DNA of 64,000 nucleotides, from NCBI RefSeq assembly GCF_014646295.1, contig NZ_BMNE01000002.1, forward strand, positions 619,399-683,398. Reading direction: 5' to 3'. Source of the stretch: Nocardia rhizosphaerihabitans (GTDB lineage: Bacteria; Actinomycetota; Actinomycetes; Mycobacteriales; Mycobacteriaceae). Under the pieces are notes generated by a model that worked only from the letters and a program-made list of their open reading frames with translations, was not told the origin of the DNA and searched no databases. Both the position numbers and the translations under genes were made by a program. How positions within the stretch are numbered: the stretch's first letter is position 1; each line of letters opens with the position of its first letter. Below are positions 36,122 through 45,649 of the stretch, piece by piece.

Positions 36122-37438
36122 GTGAGGAGTCGAGCACGCAGCTTGACCACAGCGTTGGCCTGCAGCCTGGTGGTTGCCGGTGGCGCGATCTGCGCTCCAC
36201 AAGCTTTGACCGAACCGGCCGCCGAGATCGCAGGCGCCGATTTCTACCTGCCCCCCGCTCCGCTACCGGGCGGAGCACCGGGCACCATCGTTCGCACGGA
36301 ACCGTCGCGCCTCGCGCTGTCGGCACCGGGACAGACTGGCACCATCCCCGCGGAATCCACGCGGATGATGTACATCAGCAGCGACACCCATGGCGGTGAG
36401 ACCGCGGTGACGGGCACCTATCTGGAGCCGTCGCAGCCGTGGACCGGACCGGGCCCGCGCCCGCTGGTCGCCTACGCGGGCGGTACGAAGGGACAGGGCG
36501 ATCAGTGCGCGCCCTCGAAGCTGCTCGCCGAACTCGTCCAGTACGAGCCGCCGATCAACATGATCTTCGAATACGACGTCGTCGCGCTGTACTCGTTGCT
36601 CGCGCGCGGCATGGCGGTCGTGATGACCGACTACCACGGCCTCGGCACGCCCGATGTGCACGGCTTCCTCAACCGTAAAGAGCAGGCCCACGCGGTGCTC
36701 GACGCCGCCCGCGCGGCCATCCAGCTGCCGGGTGCGGGCATGAACCCCGACTCGCCCGTCTTCCTCTACGGCTACTCGCAGGGCGGCATGGCCTCCGCGG
36801 GCGCCGCCGAGCTGCAGCCCAGCTACGCACCGGAGCTGAACGTGCGCGGCGCCTACGTCGGCGGTCCGGTCGTCGACGACCAGTTCTTCATCGGATACAA
36901 CGACGGTCGCTCCTCCGTCGCCCCGGCCTTCGCCTGGATTCTCAACGGCATGGCCGCCGGCTACCCCGAGGTCCGCGCGGTCCTGGACAACGAACTCAAC
37001 GGTATCGGCAAGGCGATCCTGAACGACTCCGCGAGCAAGTGCGCGGTCCCCACCGGGATGGCCCAGAATCACGGGCAGACCTCCCAGTGGACCGCGAGTG
37101 GCGAGCCGCTCACCCAGGTGATCGACCGGGTTCCCGAGTTGAAGGCGGTGTTCGACGAACAGCGTGTCGGCACGCTCACCCCTTCGGTCCCGGTGCTCAT
37201 CTCCTCGGCCCGTAACGACGAGGGCGCGCCGTACGTGCCCATTCGTGACATGGCCGCCAACTGGTGCGGTGGCGGGGTGCAGGTCCAGCTGGATTCCAAC
37301 GCCTCGATTCCGCCGCTGACCGGCATCGCGGGCACGCACGTGTTGTCGTTCTTCCCGGCGCTCGAGGCATCGCAGAACTGGATGACCGATCGCCTGGCGG
37401 ACAAGCCGGCGCCGACCAACTGCGCAGCCCTGCCCTAG
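36122..37438 (+). CDS. Secreted lipase-family protein (LIP / alpha-beta hydrolase)
   Basis: GTG 36122 has AGGAGGA 6 bases before it. A signal peptide (about 1-32) is followed by the same architecture as the protein at 34358: YAGGTKGQGDQCAPS, VVMTDYHGLGTPDVHG and the nucleophile in LYGYSQGGMASAGA. A possible triad His is in GIAGTHVLSFFP near the C-terminus. Unlike its neighbour it has no lipobox, so it is likely released or wall-associated. It is a divergent paralogue rather than a recent copy. Acyl-ester hydrolysis outside the cell is the likely function. Confidence 0.87.
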   Translation: MRSRARSLTTALACSLVVAGGAICAPQALTEPAAEIAGADFYLPPAPLPGGAPGTIVRTEPSRLALSAPGQTGTIPAESTRMMYISSDTHGGETAVTGTYLEPSQPWTGPGPRPLVAYAGGTKGQGDQCAPSKLLAELVQYEPPINMIFEYDVVALYSLLARGMAVVMTDYHGLGTPDVHGFLNRKEQAHAVLDAARAAIQLPGAGMNPDSPVFLYGYSQGGMASAGAAELQPSYAPELNVRGAYVGGPVVDDQFFIGYNDGRSSVAPAFAWILNGMAAGYPEVRAVLDNELNGIGKAILNDSASKCAVPTGMAQNHGQTSQWTASGEPLTQVIDRVPELKAVFDEQRVGTLTPSVPVLISSARNDEGAPYVPIRDMAANWCGGGVQVQLDSNASIPPLTGIAGTHVLSFFPALEASQNWMTDRLADKPAPTNCAALP

Positions 37439-37559
37439 TCGCGGTACACCGGCGTGTTCCGGCCCGGGGTTCGCCCGTGGCCCGGTCCGCGCCGGTGACC
37501 GACGACCACCACGATCGTGCCTTCGGCGCGGTCGTTTTCCGCGATCACAATTCCGATGG

Positions 37560-38690
37560 GTGCTGTTTGTTCCGATGGCAGTCTTCGAGCACACAAGAGT
37601 CAGCGACCCCAAACGCTATCTCTGGCTTCTGGGTCTGATCGCCCCGGCGTGCGCGCTGTTCCCCTCACAATTAGTGGCATTGTCGGGGCTGCCGGTGTTC
37701 TGGTGGATCGGCCCGATCATCGTGTTCGTGGCGATTCCGCTGCTGGACCTGACGATCGGGCGCGATGGGAGTAATCCACTCGACGAGGACTACGAGGCGC
37801 TGTCCGACGATCGCTATTACCGCTGGTGCACTTACCTTTTCCTGCCGATCCAATTCATCAGCCTGGTGATCGCGGGATATTTCTGGGCCGGTAGCGAACT
37901 GAGCGTCCTCGACAAGCTCGGGCTCGCCGTGACAATGGGGGTCGTCTCCGGCATCGGCATCAATGCCGCCCATGAACTGGGCCACCGGTCCGAGCATCTG
38001 GAGCGCAGACTGGCGAAAATCGCCCTGGCGCAGTCCGGGTACGGGCATTTCTTCGTCGAGCACAATCGCGGTCACCACGTCCGCGTCGCGACACCGGAGG
38101 ACCCGGCCAGCGCGCGATTCGGCGAGCGGCTCTGGGAGTTCCTGCCGCGCAGCGCGTTCGGCGGCCTGCGTTCGGCGGTCGCCTTGGAACGAGAAAGATT
38201 GGCGCGCAAGGGAAAACGCTGGTGGTGTCGTGACAATCAGATTCTGCAGGCGTGGTCGATGAGCCTGGTGTTGTTCGCGACGATGACAGCGGTCTTCGGG
38301 CCTGCGATCATCCCGTACCTGCTCCTGCAGGCCGTCATCGGCGCCGGGCTGCTCGAGACGGTGAACTACATCGAGCACTACGGGTTGTTGCGCAGTCGCC
38401 GCCCCGACGGCACCTACGCCCGGTGCTCGCCGCGGGACAGCTGGAACAGCGACCATCTGGTCACCAACGTCTTCCTGTTCCACCTCCAGCGCCACAGCGA
38501 TCATCACGCCAACCCCAGCCGCCGCTACCAGACCCTGCGCAGCTGTGAGCAGGCGCCGCAACTGCCCGCCGGGTACGCCACCATGGTCGTGCTGGCCGCG
38601 GTACCCCCGCTGTGGCGTGCGGTCATGGACAAGCGAGTCCTGGCCCATTACGGCGGCGATCTGTCACTGGTCAACAGCAAGCGCGGGTGA
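37560..38690 (+). CDS. alkB: Alkane 1-monooxygenase
   Basis: AlkB is the integral-membrane diiron enzyme that hydroxylates n-alkanes at the terminal carbon. All histidine boxes are present: HELGH (138-142), EHNRGHHVRVATPEDPA (around 167-183) and LQRHSDHH (309-316), plus NYIEHYGL (269-276). Six hydrophobic helices fit the family. The start is GTG 37560 or ATG 37575; neither has a clear ribosome binding site. No rubredoxin or rubredoxin reductase gene follows, unlike most actinobacterial alkB operons, so electron transfer partners must be elsewhere. Confidence 0.92.
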   Translation: MLFVPMAVFEHTRVSDPKRYLWLLGLIAPACALFPSQLVALSGLPVFWWIGPIIVFVAIPLLDLTIGRDGSNPLDEDYEALSDDRYYRWCTYLFLPIQFISLVIAGYFWAGSELSVLDKLGLAVTMGVVSGIGINAAHELGHRSEHLERRLAKIALAQSGYGHFFVEHNRGHHVRVATPEDPASARFGERLWEFLPRSAFGGLRSAVALERERLARKGKRWWCRDNQILQAWSMSLVLFATMTAVFGPAIIPYLLLQAVIGAGLLETVNYIEHYGLLRSRRPDGTYARCSPRDSWNSDHLVTNVFLFHLQRHSDHHANPSRRYQTLRSCEQAPQLPAGYATMVVLAAVPPLWRAVMDKRVLAHYGGDLSLVNSKRG

Positions 38691-39431
38691 CGCGGGTCCG
38701 AGGTCGAACCGGATGCCGGCGCGCAGCATCGTGGTGGCGGACAGGCCGATCATGTCGCGGAAGGACTCGCTGAAATGGGAGGGCGTGGCAAAGCCCGCGT
38801 CGAGCGCGGAGCGGGTGAGATCGTGGCCGGCCACCGCGCTGCTGACCGCGGAGATCATCCGGTTCCAGCGCTGATAGCCGCGGAAGGTGGTGCCGCAATG
38901 CCGCGCGAACAGGTGCAGGAAATGTCCGGTCGACAGCCCCATGTTCGCCGCGATCTGGTCGGCGCGCAGTGCCTGGGCAGGCTCGTCGCGGATCGCGGCG
39001 GCGAGCTTCGCGATGCGCGGATCGGTGACGGGACTCGCGCCGGCTACCGCGCGGGCGTAGATGCGGTCCGGGTCGACGACGGGCGCGCGGCACAGCTCGA
39101 CGAGCTCACGCTCACGGCGATGACGCAGTCCGAAAGCACCTGCGGCGGCTGTCATCTCGTCGGAGATCAGGGTGGCCGGTGCGCCCGCGGGGTCGACGAA
39201 CAGCGCCAGGATCCACCCCTGGGTGGCGGCGATGCGGTGCGCCGTGCGCGCGGGTGCGAAGGAACTGCTCGTGCGAACGGGTCCGTGCGGGGTGTGCAGG
39301 ATCAGCGGCCCATCCAGCCCGACGGTGAGCATCGCGACCGACGGGGCGTGCGGGTCGACGCCGAGGTCGGGGCCGACGTAGCCGATGTGACCAGGGCGGA
39401 CCCACGCCGTCGGTGTCGGATCCGTACTCAC
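38664..39431 (-). CDS. AraC-family transcriptional regulator
   Basis: The 255-residue protein has a cupin-like sensor part (about 20-110, FAPARTAHRIAATQGWILAL). The AraC DNA-binding domain follows (about 145-245) with two HTH motifs: LRADQIAANMGLSTGHFLHLF and LTRSALDAGFATPSHFSESF. Its 3' end overlaps the 3' end of alkB by 27 bp on the opposite strand. AraC proteins often control alkane hydroxylase genes, so regulation of alkB is possible, but no operator was identified. Confidence 0.85.
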   Translation of the reverse strand: MSTDPTPTAWVRPGHIGYVGPDLGVDPHAPSVAMLTVGLDGPLILHTPHGPVRTSSSFAPARTAHRIAATQGWILALFVDPAGAPATLISDEMTAAAGAFGLRHRRERELVELCRAPVVDPDRIYARAVAGASPVTDPRIAKLAAAIRDEPAQALRADQIAANMGLSTGHFLHLFARHCGTTFRGYQRWNRMISAVSSAVAGHDLTRSALDAGFATPSHFSESFRDMIGLSATTMLRAGIRFDLGPASPALAVDQ

Positions 39432-39526
39432 CCTTACCAGGGTATCGGCCTACCGTCGCACGGATCTCGGCAGCGCGGACCGTGTGGGGCGCGTTGCGCG
39501 CGCGCCGGTTGTGGCAGGGTGGAACC

Positions 39527-41593
39527 GTGAACCGATTGGCCGGTGCAACTTCGCCCTATCTGCGTCAACATGCCGACAACCCCGTCCATTGGCAGGAGTG
39601 GGGTGCCGAGGCGCTGGCCGAGGCGGCGCAGCGGGATGTGCCGATCCTGCTCTCGATCGGATACGCCTCGTGTCACTGGTGCCATGTGATGGCGCACGAG
39701 TCGTTCGAGGACGCGGCGACGGCCGAGCTGATGAACGCGGGATTCGTCTGCGTGAAGGTCGACCGGGAGGAGCGGCCCGATCTGGACGCGGTGTACATGA
39801 ACGCCACCGTCGCCATGACCGGGCAGGGCGGGTGGCCGATGACCTGCTTCCTCACACCCGACGGCGCCCCGTTCTACTGCGGCACCTACTACCCGAAGCA
39901 GCCGCGCGGCGGGATGCCGTCGTTCACCCAGCTGCTCAGCGCGATCACCGACACCTGGCGCAACCGGCGGGCGGATGTGGACCAGGCGGCCGAGCAGGTC
40001 ACCGAGGCGCTGCGGGCGCAGGCGACGGGGTTGCCCGATGCCGAATTCGCCGTTGTCCCTGACCTTCTCGATACCGCGGTGCGCGCGATCGCCGCGGACG
40101 AGGACCGCGAGCACGGCGGCTTCGGCGGTGCGCCGAAGTTCCCGCCGTCGGCGACGCTGGAAGGTCTGCTGCGGCATTGGGAACGCACCGGTGATCAGGC
40201 GGTGTTCGATCTGGTGGAGCGCACAGCCGAGGCGATGGCCCGCGGCGGCATCTACGACCAGTTGCGCGGCGGCTTCTCCCGGTACTCCGTCGACGCGGGC
40301 TGGCTGATACCGCACTTCGAGAAGATGCTCTACGACAACGCCCTGCTGCTGCGCGCGTACGCCCATCTCGCCCGCCGCTCACCCGCCATGCCCCTGGAGT
40401 CGTTGCCGCACCGCGTGACTCGCGAGACCGTCGAATTCCTGCTCGCCGATCTCGGCACGGCGGACGGCGCGTTCGCCTCCGCGCTCGATGCCGACACCCA
40501 GCTCGAACCGGGTGGTCCCGGCGTCGAGGGCGCCACCTATGTGTGGACGCCGTCGGAGCTGATCGGCGACCTCGGTCCGCTCGACGGTGTCTGGGCCGCA
40601 GAGGCTTTCGGCGTCACCACGGGCGGCAATTTCGAACAGGGCACCTCGGTGCTCACCCGCCGCAGCGACCCCGTCGACGCCGAGCAGTCGACCCGCTTCG
40701 ACCGGCTGCGCACGCGGATGCTCGAGCTGCGCGCGCAGCGTCCGCAGCCCGCCCGCGACGACAAGGTCGTCACCGCGTGGAACGGCATGGCGATCACCGC
40801 GCTCGCCGAAGCCGGTGCGGCACTGGAGGAACCGTCCTGGGTGGCGGCCGCCGTGCGCTGCGCCCGGTTCCTGCTCGACGTCCACCTGGTCGACGGCAGG
40901 CTGCGCCGGGCCTCGCTCGACGGTGTCGCGGGCACGCCGCCGGGTGTCCTCGAGGACTACGCCTGGCTCACCACCGGCCTGCTCGCCCTCTACCAGGCGA
41001 CCGGCGAAGCCGACTGGCTCGCCGCAGCACAGGTGTTGCTGGACAGCGCGATCGAGCATTTCGCCGATCCCGAACGCCCCGGCAGCTGGTTCGATACCGC
41101 CGACGACGCCGAAACCCTGGTTGCCCGCCCCCGCGACCCGGTCGACGGCGCCACCCCGTCCGGCACCTCGGCCCTCGCCGAAGCCCTGCTGACCGCCGCC
41201 GCCGTCGCCGATCCCGAACGCGCCGTCCGCTACCGCGAACTCGCCGACCACACCCTCGGCCGCGGCGCTGTCCTGCTGGCCCGCGCTCCCCGCTCGGCGG
41301 GTCACTGGCTGGCGGTCGCCGAGGCCGCGGTCCGCGGACCCATCCAGGTGGCGATCGCCGCCACCGAGAAGTCCTCCGCCGCTACCGAACTCCTCGCCGC
41401 CGCGCGCACGTGGTCACCCGGCGGCTCGATCGTCCTGGCAGGCCCACCCGACACCGCGCCGCTGCTGGCCGAGCGCCCGCTGGTCAACGGTGGCCCCGCC
41501 GCCTACGTCTGCCGCGGCTCGGTCTGCGACCTGCCGGTCACCGACCCCACGGCGTTGACCGACGCGCTGCGGCCCAGGCCTGTCTCGAAGTAG
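39527..41593 (+). CDS. DUF255 / thioredoxin-domain protein (Rv1084 homologue, YyaL/SSP411 family)
   Basis: GTG 39527 (MNRLAGATSPYLRQ) is chosen by conservation; GGTGGA lies before it. The N-terminal thioredoxin-like domain has Cys49-His-Trp-Cys52 in SIGYASCHWCHVMAHESF, then GGWPMTCFLTPDG. The middle and C-terminal parts (from about 190) form an alpha-toroid like that of glycan-processing enzymes (GGIYDQLRGGFSRYSVD and PHFEKMLYDNALLL). The 688-residue length is normal. Its biochemical role is unknown across the family. It sits where Rv1084 sits in M. tuberculosis, apart from the 15-kb insertion before it. Confidence 0.9.
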   Translation: MNRLAGATSPYLRQHADNPVHWQEWGAEALAEAAQRDVPILLSIGYASCHWCHVMAHESFEDAATAELMNAGFVCVKVDREERPDLDAVYMNATVAMTGQGGWPMTCFLTPDGAPFYCGTYYPKQPRGGMPSFTQLLSAITDTWRNRRADVDQAAEQVTEALRAQATGLPDAEFAVVPDLLDTAVRAIAADEDREHGGFGGAPKFPPSATLEGLLRHWERTGDQAVFDLVERTAEAMARGGIYDQLRGGFSRYSVDAGWLIPHFEKMLYDNALLLRAYAHLARRSPAMPLESLPHRVTRETVEFLLADLGTADGAFASALDADTQLEPGGPGVEGATYVWTPSELIGDLGPLDGVWAAEAFGVTTGGNFEQGTSVLTRRSDPVDAEQSTRFDRLRTRMLELRAQRPQPARDDKVVTAWNGMAITALAEAGAALEEPSWVAAAVRCARFLLDVHLVDGRLRRASLDGVAGTPPGVLEDYAWLTTGLLALYQATGEADWLAAAQVLLDSAIEHFADPERPGSWFDTADDAETLVARPRDPVDGATPSGTSALAEALLTAAAVADPERAVRYRELADHTLGRGAVLLARAPRSAGHWLAVAEAAVRGPIQVAIAATEKSSAATELLAAARTWSPGGSIVLAGPPDTAPLLAERPLVNGGPAAYVCRGSVCDLPVTDPTALTDALRPRPVSK

Positions 41594-41658
41594 CTGCGTT
41601 CGTCGCCCCTGAGCCGGGGCGCCGCCCGCGATCCCGTCGGCCTCCGCGCTGAACAGGC

Positions 41659-43140
41659 TCACAGTCCGGGTGGGATATCGGTCCAGGTTCGGGTGCGCCC
41701 GGGGATGCCGCGCAGCCGGAGATCCTTGTATCGCTTCCAGTGCGCGCGTTCGTTGGGTGTGGCGGCTTGCAGGACCGGGTCGCTGACCAGGATCCGCCGT
41801 GGCGCTTCCTTGGCCATGGCGGTGAGCCGGGCGGCCTCGTTCACCGCGTCGCCGATGACGGTGAATTCGAGGCGGGTGTCGGCGCCGACGTCGCCGGCGA
41901 AGACCTGGCCCCGGGCCACGCCGATGCCGACGTCGAGTTCACCGGTGGCGACCACTTCGTCGCGGATGCGGCGGGCGGCGCGCAGGGCGGGGGTGGCATT
42001 GTCGTGCAGGGCCGACGGTGCGCCGAAGATGCACAGCGCGGCGTCGCCCGCGAACTTGTTGACCAGGCCGCCGTTGGCCTCGGTGGCGGCGACAACGGTC
42101 GCCAGCAGCCGGTTGAGCTTGTGCACGAACTGTTCCGGCGCCATCTCGGCCGACAGCTGCACCGACCCGGTCACGTCGACGAACAGCGCCGACACGATCC
42201 GCACGTCACCGGTGAGATCGGTGCTGCCCGACAGCGCGCGTTCGGCGACCGTCGAGCCGACATGCCTGCCGAACACGTCCTCGGTGTGCAACTGGTCCTG
42301 CAGGGTCGCGGCCAGCTCGTTGACGGAGTGTTCGAGCCGCCCGATCTCGCTGGCACTGCCGACGGGCACCCGCACGTCGAGTTCGCCGCGGGTGATCCGG
42401 TCCAGCGCCAGGTACATCGTGCGCATCGGGGTGGCGACCGAGCGGGCGAGCAGCGCGGTGGCGAGCGCGCCGACGGCGAGGGCGACGAGGGTGAAGATCC
42501 AGGCGGCGCGCACCCGGTCCTCGGCCGGGGTGGCCGGGTCGCTGAGCACGACGATGATGATCAGGCCAGGCAGCGCGCTCGATACCGCCCAGGTGACGAG
42601 CACGCGCACGAGCACGGTGGAACTCGGATGCACGGTGGGCCCGAGCACCGCCGCGATGATCGGAACGGCGGGACGGATCAGCCGGTCGAGGATCAGATAG
42701 GTCGCGCCCGCCGATTCCAGCGCGCCGAGCGCGAATCCGGCGATCACCACGGCGTCGTTGTCGTAGTCGGTGAACCGGTCGACCAGCCACACCGTCAACG
42801 CGATGCCGGGGATCCACAACACGATCGCGCGCACGGTGATCGCCGCGGGCAGCGCGATCAGCCGGCGTGCTTCCTCCGGCGTCGGTTTACGGCCGTCGTC
42901 GAGCCAGCGAAGATATCTGCGGCGGTCGTAGATGGCCATCCAGATGCCGAACAACACGGCGAACGCCGGATAGATGGCGAGCAGCGACGCCGCTTCCCGC
43001 CAGTTGGGGCCGACCCGGGTGAAGACACCGTCCGCCCACGCGATGAGGAAGATGGCGCCGAGGCCGACCAGGTTGGCCGTGATGACGACCAGCGCGAGTC
43101 CCCAGTAGCTGCGCAGCGCCCAGCGGAGCAGCCGGTTCAT
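41659..43140 (-). CDS. Membrane class III adenylate cyclase with HAMP domain
   Basis: Residues 10-230 contain six hydrophobic helices, a HAMP domain covers about 228-282 (MRTMYLALDRITRGELDVRVPV), and the cyclase homology domain covers about 312-450. Metal-binding Asp322 (LFVDVTGSVQ) and Asp366 (NKFAGDAALC) are present, as are the adenine-selecting Lys362 and the transition-state pair Asn434/Arg438 in VIGDAVNEAARL. All catalytic residues are therefore intact. The layout equals that of the Rv1318c-Rv1320c/Rv3645 group of mycobacteria. It probably makes cAMP in response to a membrane signal. Confidence 0.92.
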   Translation of the reverse strand: MNRLLRWALRSYWGLALVVITANLVGLGAIFLIAWADGVFTRVGPNWREAASLLAIYPAFAVLFGIWMAIYDRRRYLRWLDDGRKPTPEEARRLIALPAAITVRAIVLWIPGIALTVWLVDRFTDYDNDAVVIAGFALGALESAGATYLILDRLIRPAVPIIAAVLGPTVHPSSTVLVRVLVTWAVSSALPGLIIIVVLSDPATPAEDRVRAAWIFTLVALAVGALATALLARSVATPMRTMYLALDRITRGELDVRVPVGSASEIGRLEHSVNELAATLQDQLHTEDVFGRHVGSTVAERALSGSTDLTGDVRIVSALFVDVTGSVQLSAEMAPEQFVHKLNRLLATVVAATEANGGLVNKFAGDAALCIFGAPSALHDNATPALRAARRIRDEVVATGELDVGIGVARGQVFAGDVGADTRLEFTVIGDAVNEAARLTAMAKEAPRRILVSDPVLQAATPNERAHWKRYKDLRLRGIPGRTRTWTDIPPGL

Positions 43141-43255
43141 CGCTCACGCCAGAACCCGGAGCACCGGGACGCCCGGGTATCACGAGCTGCGCTGACGGGT
43201 GACACGATTATCGAGCATAGAAGGCCGGGCAACGCCGATCGCGCCCACGCGCCGG

Positions 43256-43945
43256 TCAACCGAGCAGCACCAGCCAGATCGCGATGTAGTGGAACACCGC
43301 CGCGACCACCGTCGCCGCGTGGAAGAACTCGTGATGCCCGAAGTGCTCGGGCCAGGGATTCGGCCATTTCGTCGCGTAGAGGATCGCCCCCGCGCTGTAG
43401 ATCACGCCGCCGATGGCGAGCAGCACCAGCGGCAGTACTCCCACGTTGTGCAGCAGTTCCGGCGCCACCGGCACGATCGCCCATCCCAGCAGCAGATACA
43501 GCGGGACCCCCACCCACCGCGGCGCGGTCGGCCACAGCATCTTCAACGCCACCCCGGCCAGCGCCCCCGCCCACACCACGATGAGCAGCGTCCGCCCCGT
43601 CGAGCCAGGTAGTCCGAGCACCGCGAACGGCGTGTAACTCCCGGCGATGAACAGAAAGATCATCGAGTGATCCGCCCGCTTCATCCGCACCCTGGCCCGC
43701 ACGCTCTGCCAGGTCACCCGGTGATACACCGCACTGATCCCGAACAGCGCACACACCGCCACCCCATAAACCAGCGTGGACCACCCGGCGGTAGCCGACT
43801 CCCGAAACCCGAAGACGACAAGCACCGCCACCGCGACAGCGGCAACCCCCACCGCCCACGTATGAATCCACCCCCGAAACCGCGGCTTCCCCAAAAACCC
43901 CGGCTCCCCAACCCCCACGGCAACAGCCTCCACGAAACCTCCCAT
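43256..43945 (-). CDS. Haemolysin III / PAQR family membrane protein (Rv1085c homologue)
   Basis: The 229-residue protein has seven hydrophobic helices and the PAQR motifs: [10 protein letters not shown] with Ser and His after helix 2, [20 protein letters not shown] with Asp and His, and [20 protein letters not shown] with the last His residues. These positions bind zinc in PAQR proteins. Bacterial members affect membrane fluidity homeostasis; the haemolysin name is historical. ATG 43945 has no ribosome binding site, while GTG 43933 has GGAGG 4 bases before it and may be the true start. It is divergent from the Z-prenyl synthase gene, as in M. tuberculosis. Confidence 0.88.
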   Translation of the reverse strand: MGGFVEAVAVGVGEPGFLGKPRFRGWIHTWAVGVAAVAVAVLVVFGFRESATAGWSTLVYGVAVCALFGISAVYHRVTWQSVRARVRMKRADHSMIFLFIAGSYTPFAVLGLPGSTGRTLLIVVWAGALAGVALKMLWPTAPRWVGVPLYLLLGWAIVPVAPELLHNVGVLPLVLLAIGGVIYSAGAILYATKWPNPWPEHFGHHEFFHAATVVAAVFHYIAIWLVLLG

Positions 43946-43955
43946 GCCGAAAACC

Positions 43956-43967
43956 TACGGTACCGTA
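43956..43967. promoter_or_regulatory. Perfect palindrome upstream of the haemolysin III gene
   Basis: TACGGTACCGTA is a perfect 12-bp palindrome, 11 bp before the predicted ATG. It is a plausible repressor site; the protein that binds it is unknown. Confidence 0.4.
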
Positions 43968-44192
43968 AGTTACCGCCCACGCTACGTCAGCACCACCCCC
44001 CACCACCACAAACGTGCCAACAACCACACCACCGATTCCCCCACAGCCAACCCACTGATCCCGCAAGCACATGGGTAACTCCCCAACCACCTCCCACCCG
44101 CCCCGTCCCTCACCGCATGCCCGATGCACGACGTGTTTCCTTCCTACTACCGGCCAGGGTCCCGGAGAGGCGGGGGAGCGTAGGGTGCTGGG

Positions 44193-44972
44193 GTGGAGTT
44201 TCTCGGTCGGGTGCGTGGTCTGCCGTACCGCATCTACGAAGCCAGACTGTCCAAGCAGCTGGCCGACAAGCAGCATCCTCGCCATGTCGCCGTGATGTGC
44301 GACGGTAATCGCCGCTGGGCGCGCGAGAACGGTTTCACCGATGTCAGCCACGGTCATCGGGTCGGTGCGCTGAAGATCGCCGAGCTGGTCGGCTGGTGTG
44401 CCGACGAGGGCATCGAGATGGTCACCGTCTATCTGCTGTCGACGGAGAACCTGCGCCGCGATCCGGAAGAGCTGGAGACGCTGTTCGAGGTCATCACCGA
44501 TGTGGTGGAGGAACTGTCGGCGCCGGAGCAGAACTGGAGCGTGCGGATCGTCGGCTCGCTGGCGGGTTTCCCCGAGCTGATCGCGAAGCGGCTGCGGGTG
44601 GCCGCCGAGCGCACGAGCGGGCGCGACGGCGTGCATGTGAATGTCGCGGTGGGCTATGGCGGTCGTCAGGAGATCACCGACGCGGTGCGTTCGCTGGTGC
44701 GTCAGGAGATCGCCGCGGGCGAGTCGGGTGAGGATCTGGTGCAGTCGATCACCGTCGACGCGATCGGCCAGCACCTCTACACTTCGGGTCAGCCGGACCC
44801 GGATCTGGTCATCAGAACCTCTGGTGAGCAGCGTCTTTCGGGTTTCCTGTTGTGGCAGAGCGCCTATTCGGAAATCTGGTTCACCGAGGCGTACTGGCCG
44901 GAGTTCCGGCGGGTCGACTTCTTGCGCGCACTACGGGATTACGCCGCGCGGCATCGCCGTTTCGGCGTTTGA
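44193..44972 (+). CDS. Short-chain Z-isoprenyl diphosphate synthase (Rv1086 homologue)
   Basis: This UPP-synthase-family enzyme has the catalytic Asp37 in HVAVMCDGNRRWAR, then HGHRVGALKIAELVGWC and TVYLLSTENLRR. The C-terminal diphosphate-binding blocks DPDLVIRTSGEQRLSGFL and QSAYSEIWFTEAYWP are also present. Its best match is Rv1086, which makes Z,E-farnesyl diphosphate, a precursor of decaprenyl phosphate used for arabinogalactan. The short N-terminal extension (EFLGRVRGLPYRIYEARL) is shared with Rv1086. GTG 44193 gives 259 residues. Confidence 0.92.
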   Translation: MEFLGRVRGLPYRIYEARLSKQLADKQHPRHVAVMCDGNRRWARENGFTDVSHGHRVGALKIAELVGWCADEGIEMVTVYLLSTENLRRDPEELETLFEVITDVVEELSAPEQNWSVRIVGSLAGFPELIAKRLRVAAERTSGRDGVHVNVAVGYGGRQEITDAVRSLVRQEIAAGESGEDLVQSITVDAIGQHLYTSGQPDPDLVIRTSGEQRLSGFLLWQSAYSEIWFTEAYWPEFRRVDFLRALRDYAARHRRFGV

Positions 44973-45002
44973 TTGTCACCGGGGTCGCGTACTCTGCGGG
45001 CA

Positions 45003-45569
45003 GTGGACCCCGAACAGCCTTCTTATATCAGTTATGAGGAATTCGGCAGGCGTTTCCTGGAATACGCCGTCTCCGAGCAGCGGATCGCCGAGGCATTCGG
45101 TGAACTCACCGGCGCTGCTTTCGATTTCGGTCCGATCGGGGTGGGGCCGGGTCGCCTGGCGAAGGTGACGGCGCAGGTGGAGCTGGGGCAGCCGCGCATC
45201 CTGCGCTTTATCGATGCCTTCATCTCGTTCGAGCTGACGATCCCGTTGCATGTGGATCTGGTCCTGGATCTCGCGGTCGACCGGTCCCGGTTCCAGGTCG
45301 ACGGCACCGTGCATCTGCATCTCACCGCGCGCACCGCGGATCCGCTGCGGGTGGTCATCGATATCGCCGAGCCGCGGCCGAGCGATGTGCGTGTCAATGT
45401 CGCGAGCGCGACCAAGCGCGGGCAGTTGCTGCGCGTGCTGGCCAGCGTCGACCATGAGATCCGCCGGTTCGTCGCTCGCTATATCGCCGGGGAGATCCGG
45501 AAGCCGGAGATCGCGGCGGTCCGCAATATCGACGTGGCGACCAGGCTCGACGCGGCGTGGAAGTTGTAG
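45003..45569 (+). CDS. Conserved hypothetical protein
   Basis: GTG 45003 (MDPEQPSYISYEEFG) begins a 188-residue protein 30 bp after the prenyl synthase gene. It has no signal peptide or membrane helix. A first helical part (FGRRFLEYAVSEQRIAEAFGEL) is followed by a beta-rich core (LILDLAVDRSRFQVDG-like strands) and a helical end with RRFVARYIAGEIRKP. The pattern resembles a cytoplasmic SMP- or DUF-type lipid-binding fold, but I cannot assign a family. It may be cotranscribed with the prenyl synthase gene. Confidence 0.72.
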   Translation: MDPEQPSYISYEEFGRRFLEYAVSEQRIAEAFGELTGAAFDFGPIGVGPGRLAKVTAQVELGQPRILRFIDAFISFELTIPLHVDLVLDLAVDRSRFQVDGTVHLHLTARTADPLRVVIDIAEPRPSDVRVNVASATKRGQLLRVLASVDHEIRRFVARYIAGEIRKPEIAAVRNIDVATRLDAAWKL

Positions 45570-45649
45570 GAGAGTCGCCCCGATCCCGGCCGAGTGCGGA
45601 CTAGGCTGCTGCGCGAGACGAGACCCGACGACACGTGCAGGGGTGTGCT

